Assembly (NCBI RefSeq): GCF_001721645.1
Contig: NZ_CP017141.1
Span: 5,642,001-5,706,000, forward strand
DNA: 64,000 bases
Reading direction: 5' to 3'
Source of the DNA: Pedobacter steynii
Lineage (GTDB): Bacteria; Bacteroidota; Bacteroidia; Sphingobacteriales; Sphingobacteriaceae
Shown: piece by piece, positions 1-8,055 of the stretch
How positions within the stretch are numbered: position 1 is the first letter of the stretch
Layout of the letters: the number at the start of each line of letters is the position of its first letter
Translations under genes and position numbers: made by a program
The notes under the pieces: model-generated
The model's input: the letters and a program-made list of their open reading frames with translations, nothing else
Told to the model about the DNA's origin: nothing
The model's database searches: none

Positions 1-420
1 GGTCCATCTCTTGTAAATCCTGATGCAAATAATTATAAATTTCCAGTTTACTCATTAACGACCAATGAAGTGAAGTATTTGTCAATTAATGATATGGAAA
101 ACATGCCGAAAAGCTATAGCTCAACAATTGAAAGACAGGACATTCTGGATGGCAATAAGATTGCTACCTTTATTTCACCTTATGAAGTTAAAGCCTATAA
201 TACGGATATGATAGATATTCCACTGGACTTCTCTACTGTAGAATTCAATTTTTCTACTGATCCAAGTAAGTTTGCGGTTAACCTGACTCAGATCGCGAAG
301 TCACTTTTAACGCCACAATTAGCGGATGGCTACAAAGTTAAAGCGGCATCTGTATTTGCGGCAGTGCGATGGAATAATGAATGGAAAGGCATTCGTCTGT
401 ATGTAAAAATGAAAGGTTAA
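1..420 (+). CDS. Hypothetical protein, C-terminal part (5' end outside window)
   Basis: The frame is open from the first base to the stop at 420, so the gene begins outside the window. A GTG at 70 is possible but is not needed as a start. The visible 139 residues read as a soluble, beta-rich, mildly polar segment with no motif I recognise, ending in Tyr-Val-Lys-Met-Lys-Gly. There is no membrane segment. The next gene starts 14 bases later on the same strand, so the two are probably cotranscribed. Since that gene encodes a small outer-membrane barrel protein, this one may be an envelope protein too, but that is only inference from context. Confidence 0.7.
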   Translation, partial: GPSLVNPDANNYKFPVYSLTTNEVKYLSINDMENMPKSYSSTIERQDILDGNKIATFISPYEVKAYNTDMIDIPLDFSTVEFNFSTDPSKFAVNLTQIAKSLLTPQLADGYKVKAASVFAAVRWNNEWKGIRLYVKMKG

Positions 421-433
421 ACCTGGTATCAGT

Positions 434-1006
434 ATGAAAAACAAGATCACTTTATTCTCCGTCGCTATGTTATTTTCGATCTCTGTAATGGCTCAGGAGG
501 TAACGAAACAAGAACGAGGATATTTTAATCTGACGGAAATAGGGTATTTCTTTGGAAATAGGACGTTTGAATATCAAACTGCAAAAAACGCTTTTAAATC
601 CACTACAGATGGCGCTTACTCGCTTAGTTTAAGAAATATCAATGGTGTATTTATTACTAACAAAATTTCAGTTGGTGCAGGAGTCGGCCTTGAAAACTAT
701 ACCCTTACCGAAGGTAGTCGCAGTTACAACAATTTACTGTTGCTCTTTTTAGATGCCAGGTATTACTTTAAAAATGAAAGCAATACTTTTTTCGTCTATG
801 GAGATGCAGGTGGAGCGGCCAAAATTGCCGACAACTTTAGCAAAGGGACAATGTTTAACCTGGGAATTGGATATAAGTTTAAAGTTGCTCCAAAAACCGC
901 CATGACGGGTAGCTTCGGCTACAATGATCAAACCATCAAACGGGAGCCCGATGTCACGAGAAATCGATTTTATGGTTTCGCTGTCCGGGCAGGAATCTTG
1001 TTCTGA
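434..1006 (+). CDS. Small outer-membrane beta-barrel protein
   Basis: The 190-residue product starts with a clear Sec signal peptide (a Lys-rich start, a hydrophobic core, then Ala-Gln at about residues 20-21). The mature part alternates polar and aromatic residues, as in short 8-stranded porin-like barrels: Gly-rich strands such as the one near residues 78-90, and a C-terminal strand ending in Phe. This is typical of Bacteroidota outer-membrane beta-barrel domain proteins. No ligand or partner can be named. It follows the partial gene by 14 bases, and a strong hairpin terminator comes right after it, so it is the last gene of its unit. Confidence 0.75.
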   Translation: MKNKITLFSVAMLFSISVMAQEVTKQERGYFNLTEIGYFFGNRTFEYQTAKNAFKSTTDGAYSLSLRNINGVFITNKISVGAGVGLENYTLTEGSRSYNNLLLLFLDARYYFKNESNTFFVYGDAGGAAKIADNFSKGTMFNLGIGYKFKVAPKTAMTGSFGYNDQTIKREPDVTRNRFYGFAVRAGILF

Positions 1007-1012
1007 TTTAGT

Positions 1013-1043
1013 AAAGGCTGCACCTGATAAAAGTGCAGCCTTT
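1013..1043 (+). terminator. Rho-independent terminator
   Basis: Perfect 11-bp inverted repeat, AAAGGCTGCAC at 1013-1023 and GTGCAGCCTTT at 1033-1043, starting 7 bases after the stop of the barrel gene and running into a T-rich stretch. Confidence 0.85.
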
Positions 1044-1316
1044 ATTGTAATCAAATATATTCATGACAGTTATTTTATAATTTCAGAATAGTAACCAAAA
1101 TGATAAAAAATATTTTTCTATTTAATAGAATATATAATTACATTTAATGGAGGGGAAATAATTCACACACAAATTAACCTTAAAAATGAATCTCATGAAG
1201 AAGTACCTAAATCCGAAATAGCAGATCTGCTACATTAATCAAATCCGTTCTCCCGTAAAATCATCTTTTTTTTATTAACCATATAGGCCATATTTTTATT
1301 GCCTGGGTAAAAGCCC
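1044..1316. other. AT-rich intergenic region with a 14-bp palindrome
   Basis: No gene is supported here. The stretch is AT-rich and holds a GGAGGGG at about 1149 and a perfect palindrome TAGCAGATCTGCTA at 1219-1232. A short Met-start frame near 1185 closes after 11 codons. The region may contain the promoter of the following HTH gene, but I see no full TTG/TAnnTTTG pair. Confidence 0.4.
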
Positions 1317-1595
1317 ATGTCCGAAATCAGCCTATCAAACCCTATTGTTATGAAAATGATCTTGAGAAGAATTGAGCTGGCGTTACAAAAATACTTTGAA
1401 TCCAGAGAAAAGCAGATGATACAGGAGCAGGCTCCGGTGCCACAGGAAGAGTGGTTAGATAACCTTCAGGTAATAGACCTGTTGCGCATCAGTCCGCGTA
1501 GTTTCTATAGGTTGGTAAAAGTGTCCAACTGGAAGGTAAAACAAATAGGCGGAAGAAAATATTACCTTAAATCTTCTGTTCTCGAAAGCCAGTGA
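1317..1595 (+). CDS. Helix-turn-helix domain protein (excisionase/MerR-like fold)
   Basis: This is a 92-residue basic protein. The N-terminal half (residues 10-40) is a charged amphipathic helix. The C-terminal half (about 46-90) reads like the HTH_17 family found in excisionases and small DNA-binding proteins of Bacteroidota mobile elements: a Trp-Leu-Asp start, a Leu-Leu-Arg-Ile-Ser-Pro-Arg-Ser-Phe-Tyr recognition region, then Gly-Gly-Arg-Lys-Tyr-Tyr. A second possible start is the Met at 1350. There is no integrase or mobilisation gene nearby, so it is either an orphan regulator or a leftover of a mobile element. Confidence 0.6.
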   Translation: MSEISLSNPIVMKMILRRIELALQKYFESREKQMIQEQAPVPQEEWLDNLQVIDLLRISPRSFYRLVKVSNWKVKQIGGRKYYLKSSVLESQ

Positions 1596-1648
1596 TTTCA
1601 TTTTGCTATGTTTGTTTATCAGTATAAACAACTGATTTACGTTAGCAG

Positions 1649-3184
1649 ATGACCCATAAAATAAAATCGCTTACCATGCTTGTGCTCATCAGCACAAGCA
1701 TTTTTGCCCAAAAACCGGTATATCTTCATTCTTTTGAGCCCGCTCCCCAATATAGTACCACAAAAGGAATATCCGGATCAGCGCTGGATCTTTCTGCAAA
1801 TGCAGCCATCCGTAAAATCCTGACGGTTAAAAATCAACTGCATGAAAATAATGGAGATTTTTCTGTGATGATCTGGCTAAAAGCTTCCCTGAATTTAAGC
1901 CTGGATTATGATGTATTTTCCTCCACAAGCGGAACCGATAAAAAAACAAAAGGATGGAGACTGGGTGTTCAGGCAAACGGAGCATGGTGTTGGGAAGCCA
2001 GTGGCAAAAGCAGATACGAATATCATCCTACAGTAGAGCGACAAACGGTTAAAGACAATAAATGGCACTTACTGGCCTTTACTTATGCAAAAGAGAAAGA
2101 GGAAATTCGTTTATACTATGACGGTTTAAATACGGCAATCTATTATTGCCCCGGCTTAGATTCCCTGAATGCAAAAGAACTCTTTATCGGAGGGCGCATC
2201 GCAGATCCAACAAATTCATCCAGTGCAGAATACCGGGACCAATGGCATGCCTTTAATGGTGTACTGGATCAGGCAGGCTTATATGCAGAAGTGTTGAATG
2301 CTGATTTCATCAACCAGCAATATCAGATTCATTTCCCGGCGCTAAACGTAGGAAAAAAGCAGTTATCAAATGAAAAACAAACGCTTAAAGTGATGAATTT
2401 CAATATTTTTCATGGCGGTAATGAAACAGGAAAAGAAGTAGGAGTAGAGCGGATTGTGGAAGTCATTAAAAACTCAGGGGCAGATGTGGTTTCCATGCAG
2501 GAAACCTATGGTTCAGGAGCAAGGATTGCCGATAAACTAGGCTATTACTTCTATCTGAGAAGTACCAACATTTCCATCATGAGCCGATATCCGATGGAAG
2601 AAACCTTAAATGGCTATAAGTCCTTTTATAATGGAGGAGCCCATATCCGCTTATCGAAAGATCAGAAGATCGCTTTTTTTGCCAACTGGCTTAATTTTCC
2701 GACCGACTATTGGGGTGATCTGGAGAAAAATCAGCAACTGAATGCCGATACGCTGGTAAAACAAATGGACAAAGGAAATACCGGAGACCTGCGTAATATC
2801 CTGGAAATCATTAAGCCTTATACCGATCAATCAGAACAGGTTCCGGTGATCTTTTGTGGCGATTTTAATACCGGATCTCATCTGGACTGGATTGAACCTA
2901 CCAAACACCTGAATGCTGGTCTGGTAGTCCCATTTCCTTCCGGTCTGTTATTAATGAAAAATGGCTTTAAAGATTCTTTCCGGGAAATACATCCCGATCC
3001 ACTTAAGGTAAGGGGGATCACCTGGAGCCCCATGTCTGATCAGGCATTTAAGGACCGGATCGATTATATCTATTACAAAGGCTCAAAAATAAAGGCCGTT
3101 GCTTCTGCTACAATTGATCAGCATCCGGTAAAATATCCATCCGACCATGCCGCATTGCTGACTACCTTTAAAATTCAAAAATAG
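1649..3184 (+). CDS. Secreted LamG-like plus endonuclease/exonuclease/phosphatase family protein
   Basis: This 511-residue protein has a signal peptide (residues 1-20, cleavage before Gln-Lys-Pro). Residues about 25-230 form a concanavalin-A/LamG-like jelly roll (FSVMIWLKAS, a Trp-His-Leu strand, a Gly-Gly-Arg turn). Residues about 244-511 are an EEP metal-dependent phosphoesterase: MNFNIFH at 249-255, the catalytic Glu in QET at 284-286, GDFN at 404-407, DRIDYIYY at 469-476 and the terminal SDH at 498-500. All the key catalytic residues are present. EEP members cleave phosphodiesters in nucleic acids, sphingomyelin or inositol phosphates; the substrate here is unknown. The jelly roll suggests glycan or surface binding outside the cytoplasm. 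A TATGTTTG at 1607-1614 may be its -7 box. Confidence 0.8.
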   Translation: MTHKIKSLTMLVLISTSIFAQKPVYLHSFEPAPQYSTTKGISGSALDLSANAAIRKILTVKNQLHENNGDFSVMIWLKASLNLSLDYDVFSSTSGTDKKTKGWRLGVQANGAWCWEASGKSRYEYHPTVERQTVKDNKWHLLAFTYAKEKEEIRLYYDGLNTAIYYCPGLDSLNAKELFIGGRIADPTNSSSAEYRDQWHAFNGVLDQAGLYAEVLNADFINQQYQIHFPALNVGKKQLSNEKQTLKVMNFNIFHGGNETGKEVGVERIVEVIKNSGADVVSMQETYGSGARIADKLGYYFYLRSTNISIMSRYPMEETLNGYKSFYNGGAHIRLSKDQKIAFFANWLNFPTDYWGDLEKNQQLNADTLVKQMDKGNTGDLRNILEIIKPYTDQSEQVPVIFCGDFNTGSHLDWIEPTKHLNAGLVVPFPSGLLLMKNGFKDSFREIHPDPLKVRGITWSPMSDQAFKDRIDYIYYKGSKIKAVASATIDQHPVKYPSDHAALLTTFKIQK

Positions 3185-3211
3185 CTGTCAATTAGAATGA
3201 TTGACAGCTAT
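3181..3211. terminator. Bidirectional terminator between convergent genes
   Basis: Perfect 12-bp inverted repeat, ATAGCTGTCAAT at 3181-3192 and ATTGACAGCTAT at 3200-3211. It includes the stop codon of the upstream gene and lies 9 bases before the end of the convergent MFS gene. Confidence 0.7.
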
Positions 3212-3220
3212 CTGAAGGAA

Positions 3221-4411
3221 TTAAACCCGTTCACAAACAGCTGCAGGGATTTTAATTCCTTTAACCTTTTCTTTCTCAGCTTTGATTTTTTCAGGCAATT
3301 TAATAAAGCTGATACCTAGTGTTGCGGCAAGCAATGCAATGCTCATCCAGACAATCTGGTGAATGCCGTAGTGTGCAATAACGAAGCCACCCAGCAAGGC
3401 GCCCAGTGATATCCCGATATTGTAACAAGAAGTCAGCAAGCTGTTTACAAATTCCAATGCACTATGCGGCACCGCTTGAGTGGTGCGTATATTGGGCACT
3501 AAAAATCCACCGGTATGTATCAGTCCCCAGAGGGAAAGGATAATGACCATGGGCGTAAAAATATCTCCAAAGTAATAGGCCAGAACCTGCGTCGAAATCA
3601 GAAGGATAAAAAACAACCTGGTAGCCAGTGTAATGTTTTTACTTAAGGCAATCCCTGCAATCCAGTTGCCCAGAATCCCCATAACACCAAACAACAGCAA
3701 CATCATGCTGATCTGAATGCCGTTCATATGGGATATTTTTTCAAGATAACCAGCCAGATAGCTATAGCTGGAGAACATGGCCGCAAGCGTAAGAATGGTG
3801 GAAAGCAGATGAAGCCATAGCTGTGGATCTTTCAGTACAAACAATTGACTTTGTGCTTCTTTCTCTTTATTGGCCGGCATAGAGGGAACCAGAAACGATA
3901 GTCCCAGAAAAGCGATCAGGCTGATAAAACTAGCCAGGAAGAAAGAGGCCTGCCAGTTGTTAAAAAACTCGACGGCATAAGTGGTGATCGGAACGCCCAA
4001 TACCGTAGCGAGACTCAGGCCGGTCATGACTACGGAAACAGCTTTGGCACCACCTTGTTTAAATGCTACTGCCAGAGAGATATTCCAAAATAAAGGATGT
4101 AAAAACGCAGGCAATATCCTCGCAATCATCAATACTGTAAAGCTGGGCGCAAAGGCGGAAAGCAGGTTTGATAATATAAACACAGCCAGCACCAGACACA
4201 ACAAAAACTTACGGTTAATCTTAGCGGTAAGTGCGGTTATGAAAGGAGAGGATATGGCAACGGTGAGTGCGAAAGCGCTGAGGAGCCAACCGGCGGTATC
4301 CATAGATACCTGAAATTCCCTGCTGATAGTAGGCAGAATCCCGATAACACCAAATTCGGTAGTGATGATGCCAAAGGCACCCAAGGCGAGAATGTAAATT
4401 GATTTATTCAT
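3221..4411 (-). CDS. MFS drug/sugar efflux transporter (AraJ/YdhP-like)
   Basis: The 396-residue product is very hydrophobic, with 12 predicted membrane helices and short loops. The N-terminal pattern (ALGAFGIITTEFGVIGILPT) matches the DHA1 group of major facilitator proteins that includes AraJ and YdhP, inner-membrane proton-coupled exporters. The expected basic loop between helices 2 and 3 reads ALTAKINRKFLL, a weak version of the MFS signature A. A hydrophilic tail rich in Lys and Glu ends the protein. It is divergent from an AraC regulator 90 bases away, which probably controls it. The substrate cannot be inferred. Confidence 0.85.
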   Translation of the reverse strand: MNKSIYILALGAFGIITTEFGVIGILPTISREFQVSMDTAGWLLSAFALTVAISSPFITALTAKINRKFLLCLVLAVFILSNLLSAFAPSFTVLMIARILPAFLHPLFWNISLAVAFKQGGAKAVSVVMTGLSLATVLGVPITTYAVEFFNNWQASFFLASFISLIAFLGLSFLVPSMPANKEKEAQSQLFVLKDPQLWLHLLSTILTLAAMFSSYSYLAGYLEKISHMNGIQISMMLLLFGVMGILGNWIAGIALSKNITLATRLFFILLISTQVLAYYFGDIFTPMVIILSLWGLIHTGGFLVPNIRTTQAVPHSALEFVNSLLTSCYNIGISLGALLGGFVIAHYGIHQIVWMSIALLAATLGISFIKLPEKIKAEKEKVKGIKIPAAVCERV

Positions 4412-4489
4412 TTATTGGTTCTAAAATTCTATTTCACAAAAATGAACAGAATAATCTTATTATATCAGTACATTTTAATGATAAAACGG

Positions 4490-4497
4490 TAGATTTG
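4490..4497 (+). promoter_or_regulatory. Candidate -7 box of the AraC gene, very close to its start
   Basis: TAGATTTG matches the Bacteroidota -7 consensus TAnnTTTG and ends only 4 bases before the ATG at 4502. If used, the transcript would begin at or next to the start codon, i.e. leaderless or nearly so. No good TTG lies at the expected -33 distance. Confidence 0.4.
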
Positions 4498-4501
4498 CGG
4501 T

Positions 4502-5344
4502 ATGACAAAAGAAAATATACACCGGTTGGTAGATGTAGAATATTGTAAAACGGAACATTGTCCGGTAAAAGATTTACAGCTTTCTTTTTTCCAGATGGTG
4601 TATGTGATTTCCGGCTCAGGATTTTTAAAAATCAACAACAATAGGGTGGATTACAGTACGGGTAGCCTGTTGCTGCTCACCCCGAATGACCTTCACAATT
4701 TTGAAATTTCCAGTGCGACAGAATTTTTGTTCGTGAAATTTAGTGAACGTTATGTGAGAGAATCCAAATGGAAAAGTATCAATTGTATTGAATGTCTATT
4801 GTACCATTCTTCTCATTTATTGGGTTGTATCCTGAGGAATAAATCTGATGCAGTTTTGGTCAGCGCTGTTGTCGATTCGCTCTTACATATCAGGAATCAT
4901 AATGATGTCTATAATGAAGATTTAACACTGCATTATGTGAATGCCCTAATCGTAATTGCCGCAAGAAATATATCCAAGATGAGGCCTGCTCAGGCCACTG
5001 TAAATGCAGATAAACGGATATTGGCAATCATAGATTATATCCAATCGAACATCTATGATCCGCAACGGCTGAAAGCATCGGTAATCAGTGAGGAATTTGG
5101 TTTATCTGAAACCTACCTGAGCAGCTATTTTAAAAAGCAATGTGGCGAAACCATTCAGCATTTTATTTCAAATTATAAAATGAGATTGATCGAACACCGG
5201 TTGAGGTTTAGCGACAGGCGGATAAATGAAATTGTAGATGAGTTTGGTTTTGCGGATGAAAGTCATTTGAACAAATTTTTCAAGAAACGCCACCACATCA
5301 GTTTAACAGAGTTCAGAAAATCAGCGCCAATCTGTGCCATCTAG
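4502..5344 (+). CDS. AraC-family transcriptional regulator
   Basis: 280 residues. The N-terminal half (about 20-100) reads as a cupin-type sensor (strands around SGSGFLKINNNRVDYSTGS, then LLTPNDLHNF). The C-terminal part (about 180-278) has the two helix-turn-helix units of AraC/XylS proteins: ISEEFGLSETYLSSYFKK followed by INEIVDEFGFADESHLNKFF. It would be a cytoplasmic ligand-sensing regulator. Its divergent position next to the MFS exporter suggests it controls that gene; the inducer is unknown. Confidence 0.88.
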   Translation: MTKENIHRLVDVEYCKTEHCPVKDLQLSFFQMVYVISGSGFLKINNNRVDYSTGSLLLLTPNDLHNFEISSATEFLFVKFSERYVRESKWKSINCIECLLYHSSHLLGCILRNKSDAVLVSAVVDSLLHIRNHNDVYNEDLTLHYVNALIVIAARNISKMRPAQATVNADKRILAIIDYIQSNIYDPQRLKASVISEEFGLSETYLSSYFKKQCGETIQHFISNYKMRLIEHRLRFSDRRINEIVDEFGFADESHLNKFFKKRHHISLTEFRKSAPICAI

Positions 5345-5502
5345 TGCCAATCACTGCCATTACCCATTGGTAGTTAGCTTATTAAAATATTGATCCATAC
5401 GTTTGAATCGTAATGTTTAAGCGATTTCCGAGGCGCCCGGAATGAGCAGCTTGCAAGCGACTTACGAATCAACAGATTAATTCATTTTTAATAATTAAAG
5501 TC

Positions 5503-6150
5503 ATGGGAAAATTATTTGCAGGTCCATGGAGCGACGTAAGAGGAATCGTCGGAAACAACGTTGGACGTTATGTAAATGGCGAAAACATCTTTTCAGTTAA
5601 GCCACATAAATCATCAAAACCTTCTTCAGAACGCCAGGTTAATCACCGGACCGGTTTTGGCCTGATGATGGGTCAGGTAGGCTTGTTCAGTGGAGCAATT
5701 GCTATTGGATTCAAAAACAATAATGCAAGGCTGGCTCCGGGAAACGCCGCTTTGAGATACAATCTGGAGAAGGCACTTGCCGGAACAGCACCAGATTATA
5801 GCATTAATTATGCTGAGTTCTCCATAAGCAGGGGCAAGTTGGCTCCGGTTGCTAATGCTGCTGTGATTGGTGCAACAGTAGAGGCGGGAGCGCTTGACTT
5901 TACCTGGGTATTAAACACAGGTTATGGCGAAAGTGACCCTAAGGATACGGTGAAGGTCTATATCCATACTCCGGAAATAGATCATCTCATCACCAATCCA
6001 ACAGTAGTGTTACGGTCTGCCTTAAAACTCAAAATGGTAGTTCCATTTGATTTTATCGGGAAGCCCCTTCATTGTTACATGATGATCGTCAGTGCCGATG
6101 GAAAAAAGGTTTCTAACTCACAATATTGTGGTAGTGTTACCTTAACCTAA
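5503..6150 (+). CDS. DUF6266 family protein
   Basis: 215 residues without a signal peptide. The start MGKLFAGPWSDVRGIVGNNV and the following basic stretch (SSKPSSERQVNHR, about residues 37-49) are what I recognise from DUF6266, a family common in Pedobacter and relatives, often in several copies per genome and of unknown function. The C-terminal half is beta-rich (KVYIHTPE, then CYMMIVSADGKK near the end), which would fit an immunoglobulin-like sandwich. It stands alone with its own terminator. Confidence 0.75.
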   Translation: MGKLFAGPWSDVRGIVGNNVGRYVNGENIFSVKPHKSSKPSSERQVNHRTGFGLMMGQVGLFSGAIAIGFKNNNARLAPGNAALRYNLEKALAGTAPDYSINYAEFSISRGKLAPVANAAVIGATVEAGALDFTWVLNTGYGESDPKDTVKVYIHTPEIDHLITNPTVVLRSALKLKMVVPFDFIGKPLHCYMMIVSADGKKVSNSQYCGSVTLT

Positions 6151-6158
6151 TCAACTGG

Positions 6159-6189
6159 TCGCCCGCTATTCCGCAAGGATGGCGGGCGA
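6159..6189 (+). terminator. Rho-independent terminator
   Basis: Inverted repeat TCGCCCGC at 6159-6166 and GCGGGCGA at 6182-6189, followed by TTATTTCTT, beginning 8 bases after the DUF6266 stop. Confidence 0.75.
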
Positions 6190-6210
6190 TTATTTCTTCC
6201 GCCTAAAACT

Positions 6211-6435
6211 ATGCACATGCCCTACGAGAACAATCTTCTATCCAAGGACGCATTGAACAAAAAGCAAAGATTTAAAAGTGTGACACAATGCTTAAGCACC
6301 TGTAAATCCGTCAATCCTAAAAAAAGTCAGAATCCTATAAAAACCATACAGCCTAAACATTCGCAGTTAATGCAGCTAATTAAGAAACGATGGGCTATCT
6401 CCAGTTCGAAAATGAATCGTCAGAAGCGTCCTTAG
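6211..6435 (+). CDS. Doubtful small basic ORF
   Basis: A 74-codon open frame encodes a Lys- and Gln-rich product with no domain, signal or membrane segment that I recognise. It starts 22 bases after a terminator, with no good ribosome-binding site or promoter seen. It lies between a DUF6266 gene and a decayed ORF6N gene, a stretch that looks like degraded sequence. It may not be expressed. Confidence 0.2.
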   Translation: MHMPYENNLLSKDALNKKQRFKSVTQCLSTCKSVNPKKSQNPIKTIQPKHSQLMQLIKKRWAISSSKMNRQKRP

Positions 6436-6465
6436 TTCAAATAAACATCTGAATATATTCGTACC

Positions 6466-6666
6466 ATGAGCTCGTTAAAAAGTGTTTTTATTCCTGATGA
6501 AGTGGTCATGAGCAAGATCTATGTGATCCGCGATCAGAAAGTGATGCTGGATGAAGATCTGGCCGAACACTATCTTATGCCCATTTCTACTTTAGCAGAT
6601 ATGGAAGCAATAGGAAGCTTAAAAAATTGCCATGTACTACTAGTTTTCTCTTGTAATTATGTTTAG
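6466..6666 (+). pseudogene. Truncated ORF6N-domain protein
   Basis: The first 40 or so residues (IPDEVVMSKIYVIRDQKVML, then DEDLAEHY) are a clear match to the start of the ORF6N DNA-binding domain, seen in phage-derived and mobile-element proteins of Bacteroidota. Intact proteins continue with a segment like YGVET-LNQAVKRN-RFPxDFMF and usually exceed 150 residues. Here the similarity stops after LAEHY, and the frame closes at 66 codons with unrelated sequence. It is most simply a decayed remnant; a functional micro-protein is less likely. Confidence 0.6.
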
Positions 6667-6681
6667 TAAATCCTATATTTA
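6651..6681 (+). promoter_or_regulatory. Candidate promoter of the PAS-domain gene
   Basis: TTG at 6651-6653, a 20-base spacer, then TATATTTA at 6674-6681, one base away from the TAnnTTTG consensus. The start codon follows 30 bases later at 6712. Confidence 0.4.
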
Positions 6682-6711
6682 GTTAAACAAACCAACTCTA
6701 ACGCGCTCAGT

Positions 6712-8055
6712 ATGGATCAGAACGGTTTTTACAGTTTATTTGAGAAGTCACCTCTTCCCATGTGGGTTTTTGACACGAAAACATTGAGATTCCTGGATGT
6801 CAATATTGCTGCCGTGGAGAATTATGGCTATTCCAGATCCGAATTCCTAAAAATGAAAATCAGCGATATCCGGCCAGAAGACGATGTTGAAGGGCTTTCC
6901 AATCTTGTTAAACACAACGCTAAAACCCGTAAGTTTTTCAAAAATATTTTCAGGCATCTGAAAAAGAATGGCGATTTGATATTTGTTGAAATCGAAAGCA
7001 ACCCGATCGAATTTAAAGGCCTGCAGGCAAGATTGGTATTGGCTCAGGATATCACTGATAAATTAATTGCGGAACAACGTCTGGAGCTTAGCGAACGACG
7101 GTTTAAGGCATTGGTGCAGGAGGGATCAGACCTGATTGCCATTGTTGACCTAGACCTGAACTATAAATATGTAAGTCCTACTTCTTTGCGGGTGCTGGGA
7201 ATAGATCCTAAGGACTTCCTTGGGCAAAACGCCCTACAATATATCCATCAGGACGATGTGCGTAAAGTAGTGGCAGATGCAGAACAACTGGTTACAGAAT
7301 ACCAGGTACAGTTTTCTCCTTTCAGATTCCGGCATCGGAACGGAGAATGGAGATGGATTGAAACCAGGGCTACCAATCTGACCAATGATGCCTCAGTAGG
7401 AGGAATAGTATGTAACTCCAATGATATAACCGAAAGGATAGAGAGTCAAAGACAGATTATGGACAGCGTGGAACGCTATAATATCGTGGCACGTGCAACC
7501 AGAGACGCGATCTGGGATTATGACCTCCATACTCATAAAATTAGCTGGAATCGGGGAATCAGTGGAATCCTTAAATATAAATCGCTTGGGAACCTGACAG
7601 ATGCGGCCTGGTGGGAACATAATATTCATCCTGAAGATCGGGAAAGGGTAGTAGAAAAGATTACTGATCATATTAATCAGGGGGTAGAATTCTGGAAAGA
7701 TGAGTACCGTTTTTTATGCGGAGATGGCATTTACCGATATATTCTGGACAGGGGTTATGTTGGTTTTGATCAGAACAATCAACCTTACCGGATGATTGGT
7801 GCCATGCAGGATATTACAGAAAACAAACTCCAGATGAAGGCGATTGAGGAACAAAATGATAAGCTGATGAAAATCGCCTGGATGCAATCTCATGCCGTAC
7901 GTGCCCCCCTGGCAAAAATAATGTCTCTGGTGGATTTACTGCAAACCAATTGCACAGATGAAGAAAGTAAAACATTATTGAAATTTTTGGCTGAGTCCTC
8001 CCAGGAACTGGATCAGGTGATTGCCTCTATTTCAAAAAATGCGAATCAGGTATGA
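6712..8055 (+). CDS. Triple-PAS protein with a HisKA-like helix but no ATPase domain
   Basis: This is a 447-residue soluble sensor. It has PAS domain 1 (about 5-115, ending LAQDITDKL), PAS domain 2 (about 124-243, ending SNDITERI) and PAS domain 3 with its PAC segment (about 252-372, ending AMQDITENK). A helix (about 375-440) holds MQSHAVRAPLAKI, whose His394 sits where the phosphorylated His of a histidine-kinase H-box lies. The chain stops about 54 residues after that His, so the N, G1 and G2 boxes of HATPase_c are missing. It would dimerise and sense, but cannot autophosphorylate alone. Similar proteins occur in Pedobacter relatives. Its 3' end overlaps the convergent moaCB by 10 bases; I see no ATPase frame downstream. 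Confidence 0.85.
   Translation: MDQNGFYSLFEKSPLPMWVFDTKTLRFLDVNIAAVENYGYSRSEFLKMKISDIRPEDDVEGLSNLVKHNAKTRKFFKNIFRHLKKNGDLIFVEIESNPIEFKGLQARLVLAQDITDKLIAEQRLELSERRFKALVQEGSDLIAIVDLDLNYKYVSPTSLRVLGIDPKDFLGQNALQYIHQDDVRKVVADAEQLVTEYQVQFSPFRFRHRNGEWRWIETRATNLTNDASVGGIVCNSNDITERIESQRQIMDSVERYNIVARATRDAIWDYDLHTHKISWNRGISGILKYKSLGNLTDAAWWEHNIHPEDRERVVEKITDHINQGVEFWKDEYRFLCGDGIYRYILDRGYVGFDQNNQPYRMIGAMQDITENKLQMKAIEEQNDKLMKIAWMQSHAVRAPLAKIMSLVDLLQTNCTDEESKTLLKFLAESSQELDQVIASISKNANQV

Noticed and set aside
1185..1220. Met-start mini-frame (11 codons) after a GGAGGGG
   Set aside because: It closes at once and the spacing from the GGAGGGG is too large. It has no further support.
1317..1595. Integrative element marked by the HTH protein
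   Set aside because: No integrase, mobilisation gene, tRNA target or direct repeats were found around it.
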